In this document: positions 54,226 through 63,170 of the stretch, piece after piece
Layout: each line of letters opens with the position of its first letter
How positions within the stretch are numbered: position 1 is the first letter of the stretch
Source of the DNA: CAWHYG01 sp963833505
Lineage (GTDB): Bacteria > Eisenbacteria > RBG-16-71-46 > CAIMUX01
Direction of reading: 5' to 3'
DNA length: 64,000 nucleotides
Assembly: GCA_963833505.1 (NCBI GenBank)
Contig: CAWHYG010000005.1
Coordinates: forward strand, 434,001-498,000
Position numbers and translations under genes: made by a program
Notes under the pieces: model-generated
What the model saw: only the letters and a program-made list of their open reading frames with translations
Database searches by the model: none
What the model was told of the DNA's origin: nothing

Positions 54226-56140
54226 ATGGAGCTGGACGCCAAAGCACCTTCCGGCCCCATCGAATGTTCGTGGGATCATCACCGGGCCGACCTCAAGCTG
54301 GTCAATCCGTCGAACAAGCGGAAACACACGATCCTGGTCGTCGGCACCGGTCTGGCCGGCGGTGCCGCGGCGGCCAGCCTAGCCGAGCTGGGATACCGCG
54401 TCGAGAGCTTCTGCTTCCAGGATTCGCCGCGTCGCGCGCATTCGATCGCCGCGCAGGGAGGCATCAACGCCGCCAAGAACTATCAGAACGACGGCGACAG
54501 CGTCTGGCGGCTGTTCTACGACACCGTGAAGGGAGGCGACTACCGGTCGCGCGAGGCCAACGTCTATCGGCTCTCCCTGCTGAGCGCGAATATCATCGAC
54601 CAGTGCGTGGCTCAGGGAGTGCCGTTCGCCCGCGAGTACGGTGGGCTGCTGGCCAACCGGTCCTTCGGCGGAGCGCAGGTGTCCCGAACCTTCTACGCGC
54701 GCGGGCAGACGGGACAGCAGCTTCTCCTGGGCGCCTACTCGGCCATGATGCGGCAGGTCGGGCTTGGTCGGATCGGGCTGCATCCGCGGACGGAGATGCT
54801 CGACCTGATCGTGATCGACGGCCGGACGCGAGGCCTGGTCGTCCGGGATCTGGTGAGCGGGGAGATCTCCTCGCATTTCGGGGACGCCGTTCTCCTCGCG
54901 ACCGGCGGATACAGCAACGTGTTCTACCTGAGCACGAACGCCCGGGGCTCGAACTGCACCGCGATCTGGCGCGCGTACAAACGCGGCGCCGGACTCGCCA
55001 ATCCGTGTTTCACGCAGATCCATCCCACCTGCATTCCGGTGACGGGAGAGCACCAGTCCAAGCTGACCTTGATGAGCGAGTCCCTCCGGAATGACGGAAG
55101 GATCTGGGTGCCCCGGAAAGGCGGGGATGACCGGTCCCCGAACCGGATCCCGGAAGTGGAACGCGACTACTACCTGGAGCGGCGTTATCCGACCTTCGGA
55201 AACCTCGTCCCACGCGACGTGGCTTCGCGGGCGGCCAAGGAGCGGTGCGACGCCGGATACGGCGTCGGGCCGGGGGGGCATGGCGTCTACCTGGACTTCA
55301 CCGAAGCCTTGCGCCGGCTGGGCCGGCCGGTCATCGAAGAGCGGTACGGCAATCTCTTCGAGATGTACAACCGGATCACCGACGAGAACCCCTACGAATC
55401 TCCGATGCGGATCTACCCGGCTCCCCACTACACCATGGGAGGGCTCTGGGTGGATTACAATCTCATGAGCACGATCCCCGGCCTTTTCGTCCTGGGCGAG
55501 GCGAATTTCTCTGATCACGGGGCCAACCGGCTCGGCGCCAGCGCGCTCATGCAGGGTCTGGCCGACGGTTACTTCATCATCCCGTACACGGTGAGCGACT
55601 ATCTCGCCTCGACGAAGCTCGAGAAGGTCGCTCCCGATCATCCTTCCCGTCTTGAAGCCGAGGCCGCGGTGAAGGACCGGACCCGCCGGCTTCTGGAGCT
55701 TCGCGGCCGGAGAACGGTCGATTCCTTCCATCGTGAGCTGGGGCTGCTGGTCTGGAACCAATGTGGAATGACGCGGAACGAGGCCGGGCTGCGCGACGCC
55801 CTGGAACGGATTCCGCGGATCCGCGAAGAGTTCTGGAAGGACGCGGTCGTCACGGGTTCCGGGGAGTCGCTCAACCAGACGCTCGAGCGGGCGGCGCGGG
55901 TCGCGGATCATCTCGGAGCTGGCCGAGCTCATGGTCCGGGACGCGCTCGAACGAAAGGAATCGGCCGGAGGTCATTTCCGCGAGGAGAGCCAGACCGCGG
56001 ACGGAGAGGCGCTGCGGGACGACGAGCATTTCATGCACGTGAGCATCTGGGAGCATCAGGGCGAAGGGGCGCCGCCCCGGTTGCACAAAGAGCCGCTGGA
56101 CTTTCAGTGGGTCCATCCGACCCGGAGGAGCTACCAGTGA
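54226..56140 (+). CDS. sdhA: Succinate dehydrogenase/fumarate reductase flavoprotein, frameshifted at 55915
   Basis: About 637 residues. The FAD fold begins VVGTGLAGGAAAASLAELG. AHSIAAQGGINAA includes the His (72) for covalent FAD. TGGYSNVFYLST, RDVASRAAKERC and PAPHYTMGGLWVD complete the catalytic domain. Near 55915 one extra G breaks the frame; the proper C-terminus continues as ELAELMVRDALERKES, GGHFREESQTADGEALRDDE and LHKEPLDFQWVHPTRRSYQ to a stop at 56140. The ATG at 54226 follows sdhC by 11 bases. Confidence 0.92.
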
Positions 56141-56911
56141 ACCTGAAGCTTCGAGTCTGGCGGCAGGCGGGGCCGGGCGCCCGCGGGCGGATGGTTTCGT
56201 ATGAGGTGACGGGGCTCAGCCCGGACATGTCCTTCCTGGAAATGCTGGACGTGCTCAACTCGCGTCTGGAGCTCACCGGTCAAGAGCCGATCGCCTTCGA
56301 CAGCGACTGCCGCGAGGGAATCTGCGGATCGTGCGCGCTCATGATCAACGGGATCGCCCACGGCCCGGAGCCGCGCACGGCCGCCTGCCAGCTCTTTCTT
56401 CGCCATTTCCGGGACGGCGAGACCGTCTGGGTCGAACCCTGGCGTTCCCGCGCGTTCCCCGTCGTCAGGGATCTCGTGACCGACCGGAGCGCGTTCGATC
56501 GCATCATCGAGGCCGGCGGGTTCATCAGCCTGAACACCGGCGGCGCCCCCGACGCCAACGCGATTCCGATCCGGAAGGACGATGCGGAGCGCGCGATGGA
56601 TGCGGCCGCCTGCATCGGCTGCGGCGCCTGCGTGGCATCCTGTCCCAACGGCAGCGCCATGCTCTTCACGGCGGCCAAGATCAGCCATTCTGGCGCACTT
56701 GCCCCAGGGACAGCCGGAGCGGTCCGTCCGGGTCGCCCGCATGATCGCGGCCATGGATCGGGAAGGCTTCGGCCACTGCACGAATCATCGCGAATGCGAG
56801 GCGGTCTGCCCGAAGGGGATCAAGATGTACAACATCGCCCGACTGAACCGCGATCGGCTCCGCGCCGCCTTCCAGAGCTCGATCCGGCCGGCGGAAACCG
56901 GCGCCGGATAA
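56137..56911 (+). CDS. sdhB: Succinate dehydrogenase/fumarate reductase iron-sulfur subunit, frameshifted at 56688
   Basis: About 257 residues. The GTG at 56137 overlaps the sdhA stop (GTGA) and has GGAGGAG upstream. The 2Fe-2S cluster is in CREGICGSCALMINGIAHG with a later Cys. 4Fe-4S is CIGCGACVASCPNG and 3Fe-4S is CTNHRECEAVCPKG. After AAKISH one extra T at 56688/56689 shifts the frame; removing it restores LAHLPQGQPERSVRVARM and the normal end at 56911. The uncorrected frame runs to 57126 as nonsense. Confidence 0.92.
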
Positions 56912-56924
56912 CCTCGACGGTCCG

Positions 56925-57125
56925 TGGAGGCGAGGTCCGAAATCGGGTCTTTGTTGAACGGGTCGACGTTTTCCCCGTTGATTTCGGCGAACCGGTTCTG
57001 GTCATCGAACCAGTACGTCCGGAAGTTGTTTCCCGCGTCGAACCAGCAGGCCCCGATGGCGGGAGGCGGTGCCGAAGAGCAGACAGAAGGCCAAGAGCGA
57101 CCACAAGAGCGGAGAAACGAGCTTG
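56925..57125 (-). pseudogene. Remnant or miscalled gene for a small secreted protein
   Basis: On the minus strand RLKLVSPLLWSLLAFCLLFGTAS looks like a signal peptide. One base out of frame, sequence with good protein character follows (IGACWFDAGNNFRTYWFDD, QNRFAEINGENVDPFNKDP). Dropping one C of the CCC near 57057 would join them as TASAIGACWF with a clean signal-peptidase site. The joined frame has no stop before it runs antisense into sdhB, so the true extent is unknown. Confidence 0.3.
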
Positions 57126-57336
57126 AGTCGCAACCGACGACCCGCGCCGCAATTCGCGGGTGCTAAAGACGGGCTCGGTTCCGGACGAAAACGATGGTGC
57201 ACCAGGCTTCTTGCCGCTGGAGATGGTCGTGCCTGGATGACGCATCGGAGCGAGCGAAGCTGTCCTGCAGTTTCAGGTCCGGACGGGCGCGCCGCATTTG
57301 ACCCGCCTGCCCGGAGTCATGAGATGAAAGATATCA

Positions 57337-59430
57337 ATGCGAAAGGGGGCGTTCGCGGTGGGCGAGACGCGGATCACGCCGGAATGGCAGCGCGCTCCGG
57401 AGACGAGTGGGGATCCTGATCACCGTCAACCTGATCCCTCGAGCGTGTCTTCCGGCCGACGTGCGCATTCCGCACGGACGCTTCGGAACGAACTCCTCGA
57501 AGGGTCGCCCGACGGGATCGTCATCCTCAACCGGGATTACGATATTCTCTACGCCAATCCCGCGGCGCGCGCGGCGCATGGCGCCCTTGACGGCCGAAAG
57601 TGTCATGAGCAGTTCCAAGGAAGCGCCCAGCCCTGCCCTGGTTGCTGCCTGCCTGAGGTTCTGGCCGACGCGACGTTCCGGCGGCTGAGGCGCAGCGCGA
57701 AGAACGGCCATACCTACGATCTCCTGATGATGCCCGAGCCTTACTACGGGGACGGGGGTGAGAACGGCGTCCTCGTCTCCTTCCGCGACGTCACGCCGGC
57801 ACAGGAGGCGGAAGACGCGCTGCGCAAGCAGACGCGCCTTCTGACCGATCTTCTGGACAACATTCCCCACTTCGTTTTCTGGAAGGACCGGGACCTGAAC
57901 TTCCTGGGCTGCAACCGCAGGTTCGCCGAGTCGGCCGGCTTCGAGAGCCCGCGGGCGATCGTGGGCAAGAGCGATTACGACCTTGCCTGGACACGGGAGC
58001 AATCCGAGTGGTACCGGAAATGCGACCGCGAAGTCATGGAACGGGGCGAGCCCCTGCTCAACATCGAGGAGACGCAGCAATCCGCGGACGGCACGGACCG
58101 GACGGTTCTGACCAGCAAGGTTCCGCTCGTGGACGACACGGGAAACGTCCTTGGAGTTCTCGGGATCTACGCCGACATCACCGAGCGGACACGCGCGGAC
58201 CAGAAGCTGCGGTTGCTGGATGCGGCGGTCAGGTCCTCGTCCAGCGGGATCGTCGTGACCGACCGGCAAGGCGCGATCGTCTGGGTCAATCCGGCGTTCA
58301 CCAACATGACCGGATACTCGCCCGAAGAGGCCCTGGGGATGAGTCCGCGACTCTTGTCCAGCGGGAGGCAGGACCGGGAGTTCTACCGGCTTCTGTGGGA
58401 CACGATCCTCTCCGGCAAGGTCTGGAAGGGGGAGCTGATCAACCAGCGAAAGGACGGCAGCCGCTACACCGAGGAGATGACCATCTCGCCGGTCCGCGAC
58501 GCCGGGGGCGACCTGACGCACTTCGTGGCGGTCAAGCAGGACGTCACCGAGAGCCGGATCCTCCAATCCCAGCTCGTGCAGGCGCAGAAGCTGGAGTCGA
58601 TCGGACAGCTCGCCGCCGGGATCGCCCATGAGATCAACACGCCGACGCAGTTCATCGGCGACAACATCCATTTTCTCCAGGACGCGTTCACCAGCCTGGC
58701 GAACCTCCTGGACAAGTACGAAGGTCTGGCCGCGGCCCTTCGCGCCGGGACGCCGGTTGAAGCGACCTTGACCGCGGTAGAGGCCGCCGTCCGGGCCGCC
58801 GACATTGGCTACCTCCGGGGCGAGATCGTCCAGGCCGTCTCCCAATCGCTCGAAGGCGTGAGCCGCGTCTCCCGGATCGTCGGAGCGATGAAGGACTTCT
58901 CCCATCCGGACGCGGACCGGAAGCAGGCGGCGGATCTGAACAAGGCGATCGAGAGCACGCTGATCGTGGCGCGGAACGAGTGGAAGTACGTGGCCGACGT
59001 CGAGACCGATTACGACCTCGATCTGCCCCTGGTCTCGTGCCGGGTCGGCGACATCAACCAGGTGGTCCTGAACCTGCTGACCAACGCGGCTCATGCCATC
59101 GCCGAGGTCATCGGCGACAACGGAGACAAGGGCAGGATCCGGGTCAGCACTCGATTCCTGGATGATCGGGCTGAAATCCGGATCAGTGACACCGGAGCGG
59201 GCATCCCAAAGGAGATTCGCTCCAAGGTCTTCGACCACTTCTTCACCACCAAACCGGTGGGCCAGGGAACCGGTCAGGGACTGGCGATCGCTCACCGGGT
59301 CGTGGTCAAGAACCACGGCGGAACGATCGCCTTCGACTCGGAAGTGGGTCGGGGTACGACCTTCGTCATCCGCCTGCCGATCGGAGAATCGCCCGATCCG
59401 AAGGAAGAGGCTCTAGCCCGCAACCGATAA
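57337..59430 (+). CDS. Soluble multi-PAS sensor histidine kinase
   Basis: 697 residues, no membrane helices. Three PAS domains are seen: ELLEGSPDGIVILNRDYDIL, with an unusual CPGCCLP cluster; DNIPHFVFWKDRDLNFLGCN; and SSSSGIVVTDRQGAIVWVNP. HisKA has the phospho-His in GIAHEINTPTQFIGDN followed by a long helical insert. HATPase has NLLTNAAHAI, DTGAGIP and GTGQGLAIAHRVV. PAS1 cysteines might hold heme or metal, which is inference. The ATG at 57337 has only a weak ribosome site. It heads a run of three receiver genes, its likely partners. Confidence 0.9.
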   Translation: MRKGAFAVGETRITPEWQRAPETSGDPDHRQPDPSSVSSGRRAHSARTLRNELLEGSPDGIVILNRDYDILYANPAARAAHGALDGRKCHEQFQGSAQPCPGCCLPEVLADATFRRLRRSAKNGHTYDLLMMPEPYYGDGGENGVLVSFRDVTPAQEAEDALRKQTRLLTDLLDNIPHFVFWKDRDLNFLGCNRRFAESAGFESPRAIVGKSDYDLAWTREQSEWYRKCDREVMERGEPLLNIEETQQSADGTDRTVLTSKVPLVDDTGNVLGVLGIYADITERTRADQKLRLLDAAVRSSSSGIVVTDRQGAIVWVNPAFTNMTGYSPEEALGMSPRLLSSGRQDREFYRLLWDTILSGKVWKGELINQRKDGSRYTEEMTISPVRDAGGDLTHFVAVKQDVTESRILQSQLVQAQKLESIGQLAAGIAHEINTPTQFIGDNIHFLQDAFTSLANLLDKYEGLAAALRAGTPVEATLTAVEAAVRAADIGYLRGEIVQAVSQSLEGVSRVSRIVGAMKDFSHPDADRKQAADLNKAIESTLIVARNEWKYVADVETDYDLDLPLVSCRVGDINQVVLNLLTNAAHAIAEVIGDNGDKGRIRVSTRFLDDRAEIRISDTGAGIPKEIRSKVFDHFFTTKPVGQGTGQGLAIAHRVVVKNHGGTIAFDSEVGRGTTFVIRLPIGESPDPKEEALARNR

Positions 59431-59463
59431 GGCCGCTCCGGACCTTTCCGGGGGGAGATCTCC

Positions 59464-60756
59464 ATGTCCACCCGAATCCTCTTCGTGGATGACGACCCCA
59501 ACGTGCTGGCCGGATTCCGCCGCATGCTCCACTCCATGCGTTCGGAATGGGCCATTTCGTTCGCGTCGAACGGTCCGGAGGCCCTGGCCCTGCTCGAGCG
59601 CGAGCCGCACGACGTGGTCGTTTCGGACATGCGGATGCCGGGCATGGACGGCGCCGAGTTCCTGCAGAAGGTGCGGGAGAGAAGCCCGGAGACCATTCGC
59701 ATCATCCTCTCCGGCAACTCGGATCGGGAGACGATCCTCCGCTCGATCGGCCCGACCCACCAGTTCCTGAGCAAGCCGTGCGAGCCGACCGTGCTCAAGG
59801 AGACGATCCTCCGAGCGGAGGCGCTCAGCACGCTCCTGTCGGATCCGTGGCTCAAATCCGTCGTGGGGAGCACGAGCGTGCTGCCCAGCGTTCCGGTTCT
59901 CTTCACCGCCATGGTCGAGGAGCTCCAGAAGCCGTCCTGCTCGATCCAGAGCATCGGCGACATCGTGAGCCAGGATCCGGGCATGACCGCGCAGGTCCTT
60001 CGACTCGTCAATTCCGCGTATTTCGGCCTTCGCCGCGAGATCTCCAGCCCGGCCGACGCCGTCAGCTATCTGGGCCTCGGCACGGTGACCTCCCTGGTTC
60101 TCTGCTCGCACATCTTCAAGCAGGTGGATTCCCACGTCGCAAGCTGGCTCGGGCTGGATTCCATCTGGCGCCACGCCATGAACACCGGAAGGCTGGCCCG
60201 GGACATCGTGGAGCGCCGGGGCGGGGACACACGAACGAGGGACGACGCGCTCGCCGCCGGGCTCCTCCACTCCGCCGGTCGATTGATCCTGGCCGTCAAT
60301 TTCCCTGAGGCCTACGAGTCGGCCGTGATCCTGAGCCAGGGCGGAACGATGACACTCTGCGACGCGGAAAGGACCCTCATGAATGTGACGCATGCCGAGG
60401 TCGGCGCGTACCTCCTGGGGATCTGGGGCCTTCCCAACGCAATCATCGAGGCTGTGGCCTATCACCACGCGCCGTCGGAGTGCGTTCATCGCCGGTTTTC
60501 AACGCTGACCGCCGTGCACGCGGCTTGCGCGCTCGATCGGGAGGCTTGCGGCGGCAAGGGAGAAGCAGCGGGCGCCGATCGGGAGCAAGCCGCTCCAGGC
60601 GCCATCCTGGGAGGGGCGGGCCATGCGGGCCTGGACCTCACGTATCTGGAGTCGGTGGGCATGGCCGAGCAGGTCCCGATCTGGCGCGGAATTCGGGATG
60701 AGCTGGCCGGAATCGAGGAGGTTTCCTGTGACCAGGAGAATCCTGCTGGTCGATGA
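59464..60756 (+). CDS. Response regulator with HDOD output domain
   Basis: 430 residues. The receiver (ILFVDDDPNVLAGFRRML, phospho-Asp in VVVSDMRMPGMDG, Lys in FLSKPCEP) is followed by HDOD (VPVLFTAMVEELQ, VSQDPGMTAQVLRLVNSAYF, AVSYLGLGTVTSLVL, AGLLHSAGRLIL, YHHAPS). HDOD domains lack HD catalysis and act in signalling or second-messenger control. A Gly/Ala insert near 360-390 is low-complexity. The ATG at 59464 has GGGGGAG. Its end overlaps the next receiver gene by 29 bases. Confidence 0.9.
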   Translation: MSTRILFVDDDPNVLAGFRRMLHSMRSEWAISFASNGPEALALLEREPHDVVVSDMRMPGMDGAEFLQKVRERSPETIRIILSGNSDRETILRSIGPTHQFLSKPCEPTVLKETILRAEALSTLLSDPWLKSVVGSTSVLPSVPVLFTAMVEELQKPSCSIQSIGDIVSQDPGMTAQVLRLVNSAYFGLRREISSPADAVSYLGLGTVTSLVLCSHIFKQVDSHVASWLGLDSIWRHAMNTGRLARDIVERRGGDTRTRDDALAAGLLHSAGRLILAVNFPEAYESAVILSQGGTMTLCDAERTLMNVTHAEVGAYLLGIWGLPNAIIEAVAYHHAPSECVHRRFSTLTAVHAACALDREACGGKGEAAGADREQAAPGAILGGAGHAGLDLTYLESVGMAEQVPIWRGIRDELAGIEEVSCDQENPAGR

Positions 60757-61876
60757 CGAGCCGTTGGTGCTGGACACCTATCGGCGGCTTCTGGAGAAGC
60801 GGTTCGAGGTGGAGACCGCCGAGAGTCCCAAGAAGGCGTTCGACGTCCTCACGGCCCAGGGGCCCTTTGCGGTGGTGGTTTCGGACCAGCGCATGCCGGG
60901 CATGAGTGGAGTTGAATTCCTGAGCAAGGTGCGGGAAAAGACGCCCGACACGATTCGCGTCATGCTGACGGGGTACGGCGGACTCGACTCGGCCGTCCGG
61001 GCGGTGAACGAGGGCAACGTCTTTCGCTTCCTGACCAAGCCCTGTCCGGCCGAGGACCTGATTGCGGTCCTCGACGCCTCGGTCGATCAGTACGCGCTGG
61101 TGACGGCGGAGCGCGAGCTTCTCGAGAAGACCCTGGCGGGAAGCACCCGCGTCCTGACCGAGATCCTCAGCCTGGTCAACCCCGGCGCCTTCGGGCGCGC
61201 TGCGCGGATCCGCCAGTACGTTCGACACATGGCCGCCCGGCTGGGAGTGGGTCATCTGTGGCAGTTCGAGCTGGCCGGGCTTCTTTCACACATCGGATGC
61301 GTCACCCTGTCTCCGGACACGTTGGAGAAGGCCTGGGCGGGACAGACCCTGACCGCCCAGGAGGCGGACATCTACGCGCGGCACCCGTCGGTCGGGAGCG
61401 CTCTTCTGTGCAACATCCCGCGCCTCGAGCCGGTCGCTCGCATGATCGCGCGCCAGCAGGGGCCGGTGGCGTCCAGCGAGGACGAGGATCCCGCGGTCAT
61501 TCTGGGCGGAGACATGTTGCGCCTCGCGCTGGCCTTGGACCAGCGCATCGCCAGTGGCCGCAACCTGGCCATCGCCCTGGCCGACCTCAAACGGGACGGG
61601 GCGAACTTCTCGGCCCGGCTCCTTCAGACCCTCGAGGACCTGAAGATCGAAGAGCGGTTGCCGGCCCGGCAGATCGTGTCCGTCCGGCAGCTCGCGACCG
61701 GCATGATCCTGGACGAGGACGTGTACTCAAAGACCGGGATTCTCCTGGTCTCCAAGGGACATGAAGCCACCACGCCGGTCATCCTGCGGCTCCGCAACTT
61801 CGCCGAGACCGTGGGCGTGATCGAACCGCTTCGCGTGCAGGTCGTCGAGGACGACGGGATGCTCGAGGCGGCGTGA
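60728..61876 (+). CDS. Response regulator with degenerate HD-GYP-like output
   Basis: 382 residues from GTG 60728 (GAGGAGG upstream). The receiver has LLVDDEPLVLDTYRRLL, phospho-Asp in VVVSDQRMPGMSG and FLTKPCPAEDL. The output resembles an HD-GYP fold (HPSVGSALLCNIPRLEPVARMI), but the metal-binding HD is replaced: LLSHIGCV instead of LLHDIGK. The later His pair is RQQ, and no GYP is evident. It is probably non-catalytic. It is translationally coupled to the HDOD gene before it. Confidence 0.85.
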   Translation: MTRRILLVDDEPLVLDTYRRLLEKRFEVETAESPKKAFDVLTAQGPFAVVVSDQRMPGMSGVEFLSKVREKTPDTIRVMLTGYGGLDSAVRAVNEGNVFRFLTKPCPAEDLIAVLDASVDQYALVTAERELLEKTLAGSTRVLTEILSLVNPGAFGRAARIRQYVRHMAARLGVGHLWQFELAGLLSHIGCVTLSPDTLEKAWAGQTLTAQEADIYARHPSVGSALLCNIPRLEPVARMIARQQGPVASSEDEDPAVILGGDMLRLALALDQRIASGRNLAIALADLKRDGANFSARLLQTLEDLKIEERLPARQIVSVRQLATGMILDEDVYSKTGILLVSKGHEATTPVILRLRNFAETVGVIEPLRVQVVEDDGMLEAA

Positions 61877-61887
61877 AAGAGGAAGCG

Positions 61888-62511
61888 ATGAACGAAAGCG
61901 ACCGAGATCTCCCAGGACATGACGACGCCGGGGCCGGTGCTCCTGGTGGCCACGCAGCCCGTCGAACTCGCGCCGGCTTCACCGGGGTGGAGGATGACGG
62001 CGCCACGCCCGGCACGGTCCTGCTCGTGGACGATGAGCCCGGTGTGACGGCCGCGCTTGCTCGCGCCTTTCACAAGGAGCCCTGGAGAATCCTGGAGGCG
62101 CGTTCCGGACCGGAGGCCCTCCGCGTGATGGAACGGGAGCCGGTCGATGTGATCATCTCCGACGAGGAAATGCCCGGGATGTCCGGCGGCGAGTTGCTCT
62201 CCGAGGCCCGGCGCCGCTTTCCCGAGGCGGTCCGGATGGTCCTGACCGGTCGGGCCCGGATGGATGCGGTCATCCGGGCGATCAATGAAGGAGAGATCTA
62301 CCGGTTCCTGCTCAAGCCCTGCCATGAAGGCGATCTCCGGCTCAACATCCGGCAGGCACTGGAGCTGAAGGCGCTGCGCAGCGAGAACAGGACGCTGTCC
62401 GAGACCGTCCGGGTGCAACGCTCACTGCTGCAGGAGTTGGAACGCCAGAATCCCGGCATCACCCGGGTCGAGAGGGACGCCGACGGCGCGATTGTGATCG
62501 ACGAGGAGTGA
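61888..62511 (+). CDS. Receiver-domain response regulator
   Basis: 207 residues. About 35 disordered residues precede the receiver (VLLVDDEPGVTAALARAF, phospho-Asp in VIISDEEMPGMSGG, Lys in FLLKPCHEGDL). A helical tail (LRLNIRQALELKALRSENRT and beyond) could dimerise. There is no DNA-binding or enzymatic output. I take ATG 61888 (AGAGGAAG) rather than GTG 61873, which overlaps the upstream stop. It may act as a phosphate sink or protein-interaction switch in this four-gene set. Confidence 0.85.
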   Translation: MNESDRDLPGHDDAGAGAPGGHAARRTRAGFTGVEDDGATPGTVLLVDDEPGVTAALARAFHKEPWRILEARSGPEALRVMEREPVDVIISDEEMPGMSGGELLSEARRRFPEAVRMVLTGRARMDAVIRAINEGEIYRFLLKPCHEGDLRLNIRQALELKALRSENRTLSETVRVQRSLLQELERQNPGITRVERDADGAIVIDEE

Positions 62512-62810
62512 ACGAGGCGGGGACTCGCGGGCCGCCGGCGGGCGCCAGGGTCGGCGCGGTGCCGGCTCGGTTCTGGCACGGAACGGGCAGACTCCGTCAA
62601 GCAGCCAAGGCGGCAAGAGCGTTGGGCCTGAGGTTCGTGGGATATCTGGAGATCCCGGCGAGCCTCGGTCTGGCCCTGCTCTCCCTCTGGCGGGATCCAA
62701 ATCGGCGTCTGCCTCACGACCGCGTCGTCCATTCGGCGGTTCTCGATGTCTCGCGCCGGGCGCGGCGGGCCGATCGCGACCCCGGCAGGCGCGCGCACGC
62801 CTCGAGGTGA
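62508..62810 (+). CDS. Possible small protein of unknown function
   Basis: 100 residues from a GTG that overlaps the receiver stop (GTGA). It has a central hydrophobic stretch (GYLEIPASLGLALLSLW) and a basic tail. There is no family match and no independent ribosome site, so it may be noise. Confidence 0.25.
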   Translation: MNEAGTRGPPAGARVGAVPARFWHGTGRLRQAAKAARALGLRFVGYLEIPASLGLALLSLWRDPNRRLPHDRVVHSAVLDVSRRARRADRDPGRRAHASR

Positions 62811-63170
62811 ATTGGTCCTGCCTTCGGGCGTGATGGCCGGGTTGGGCGCACTGGCGGGGTTGTGCGTGCTGGCCACGTGGCCCGTCCCCCACGAGTTCCG
62901 TTCGTTCCTCAAGGATCCAACGGAGCTCCGTAGAGCCGGCCGAGCTTCACCGATTCGATTCGCTGATTCCGGATCGTTCATGGTATAATCGACACGCGTC
63001 CCGCGGCCTTGGCGCAGTGCATCGGCTCTGGTGGTGCACGACAGGCGTGCGGGCAGGGACAGGGTCGCTCCGCTCCACGACGCTCCTCCAGGGCTGATCG
63101 ATCCCCAGGCTCAGATCCGGTTGGAGGCGTCATCGAATTTTCGCCCTGAGCGAAGGGAGAGGTCAAGATC
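62811..63170. other. Leader region before the FG-GAP gene
   Basis: 360 bases without a convincing gene; an extended -10 promoter lies at 62981-62989. Confidence 0.45.
62981..62989 (+). promoter_or_regulatory. Extended -10 promoter, TGGTATAAT
   Basis: Perfect TATAAT with the TGn extension and no clear -35, 180 bases upstream of the FG-GAP gene. Confidence 0.5.

Noticed and set aside
55905..56695. Programmed ribosomal frameshifting in sdhA/sdhB
   Set aside because: No slippery heptamer or stop-associated signal is present, and the same pattern occurs in unrelated genes.
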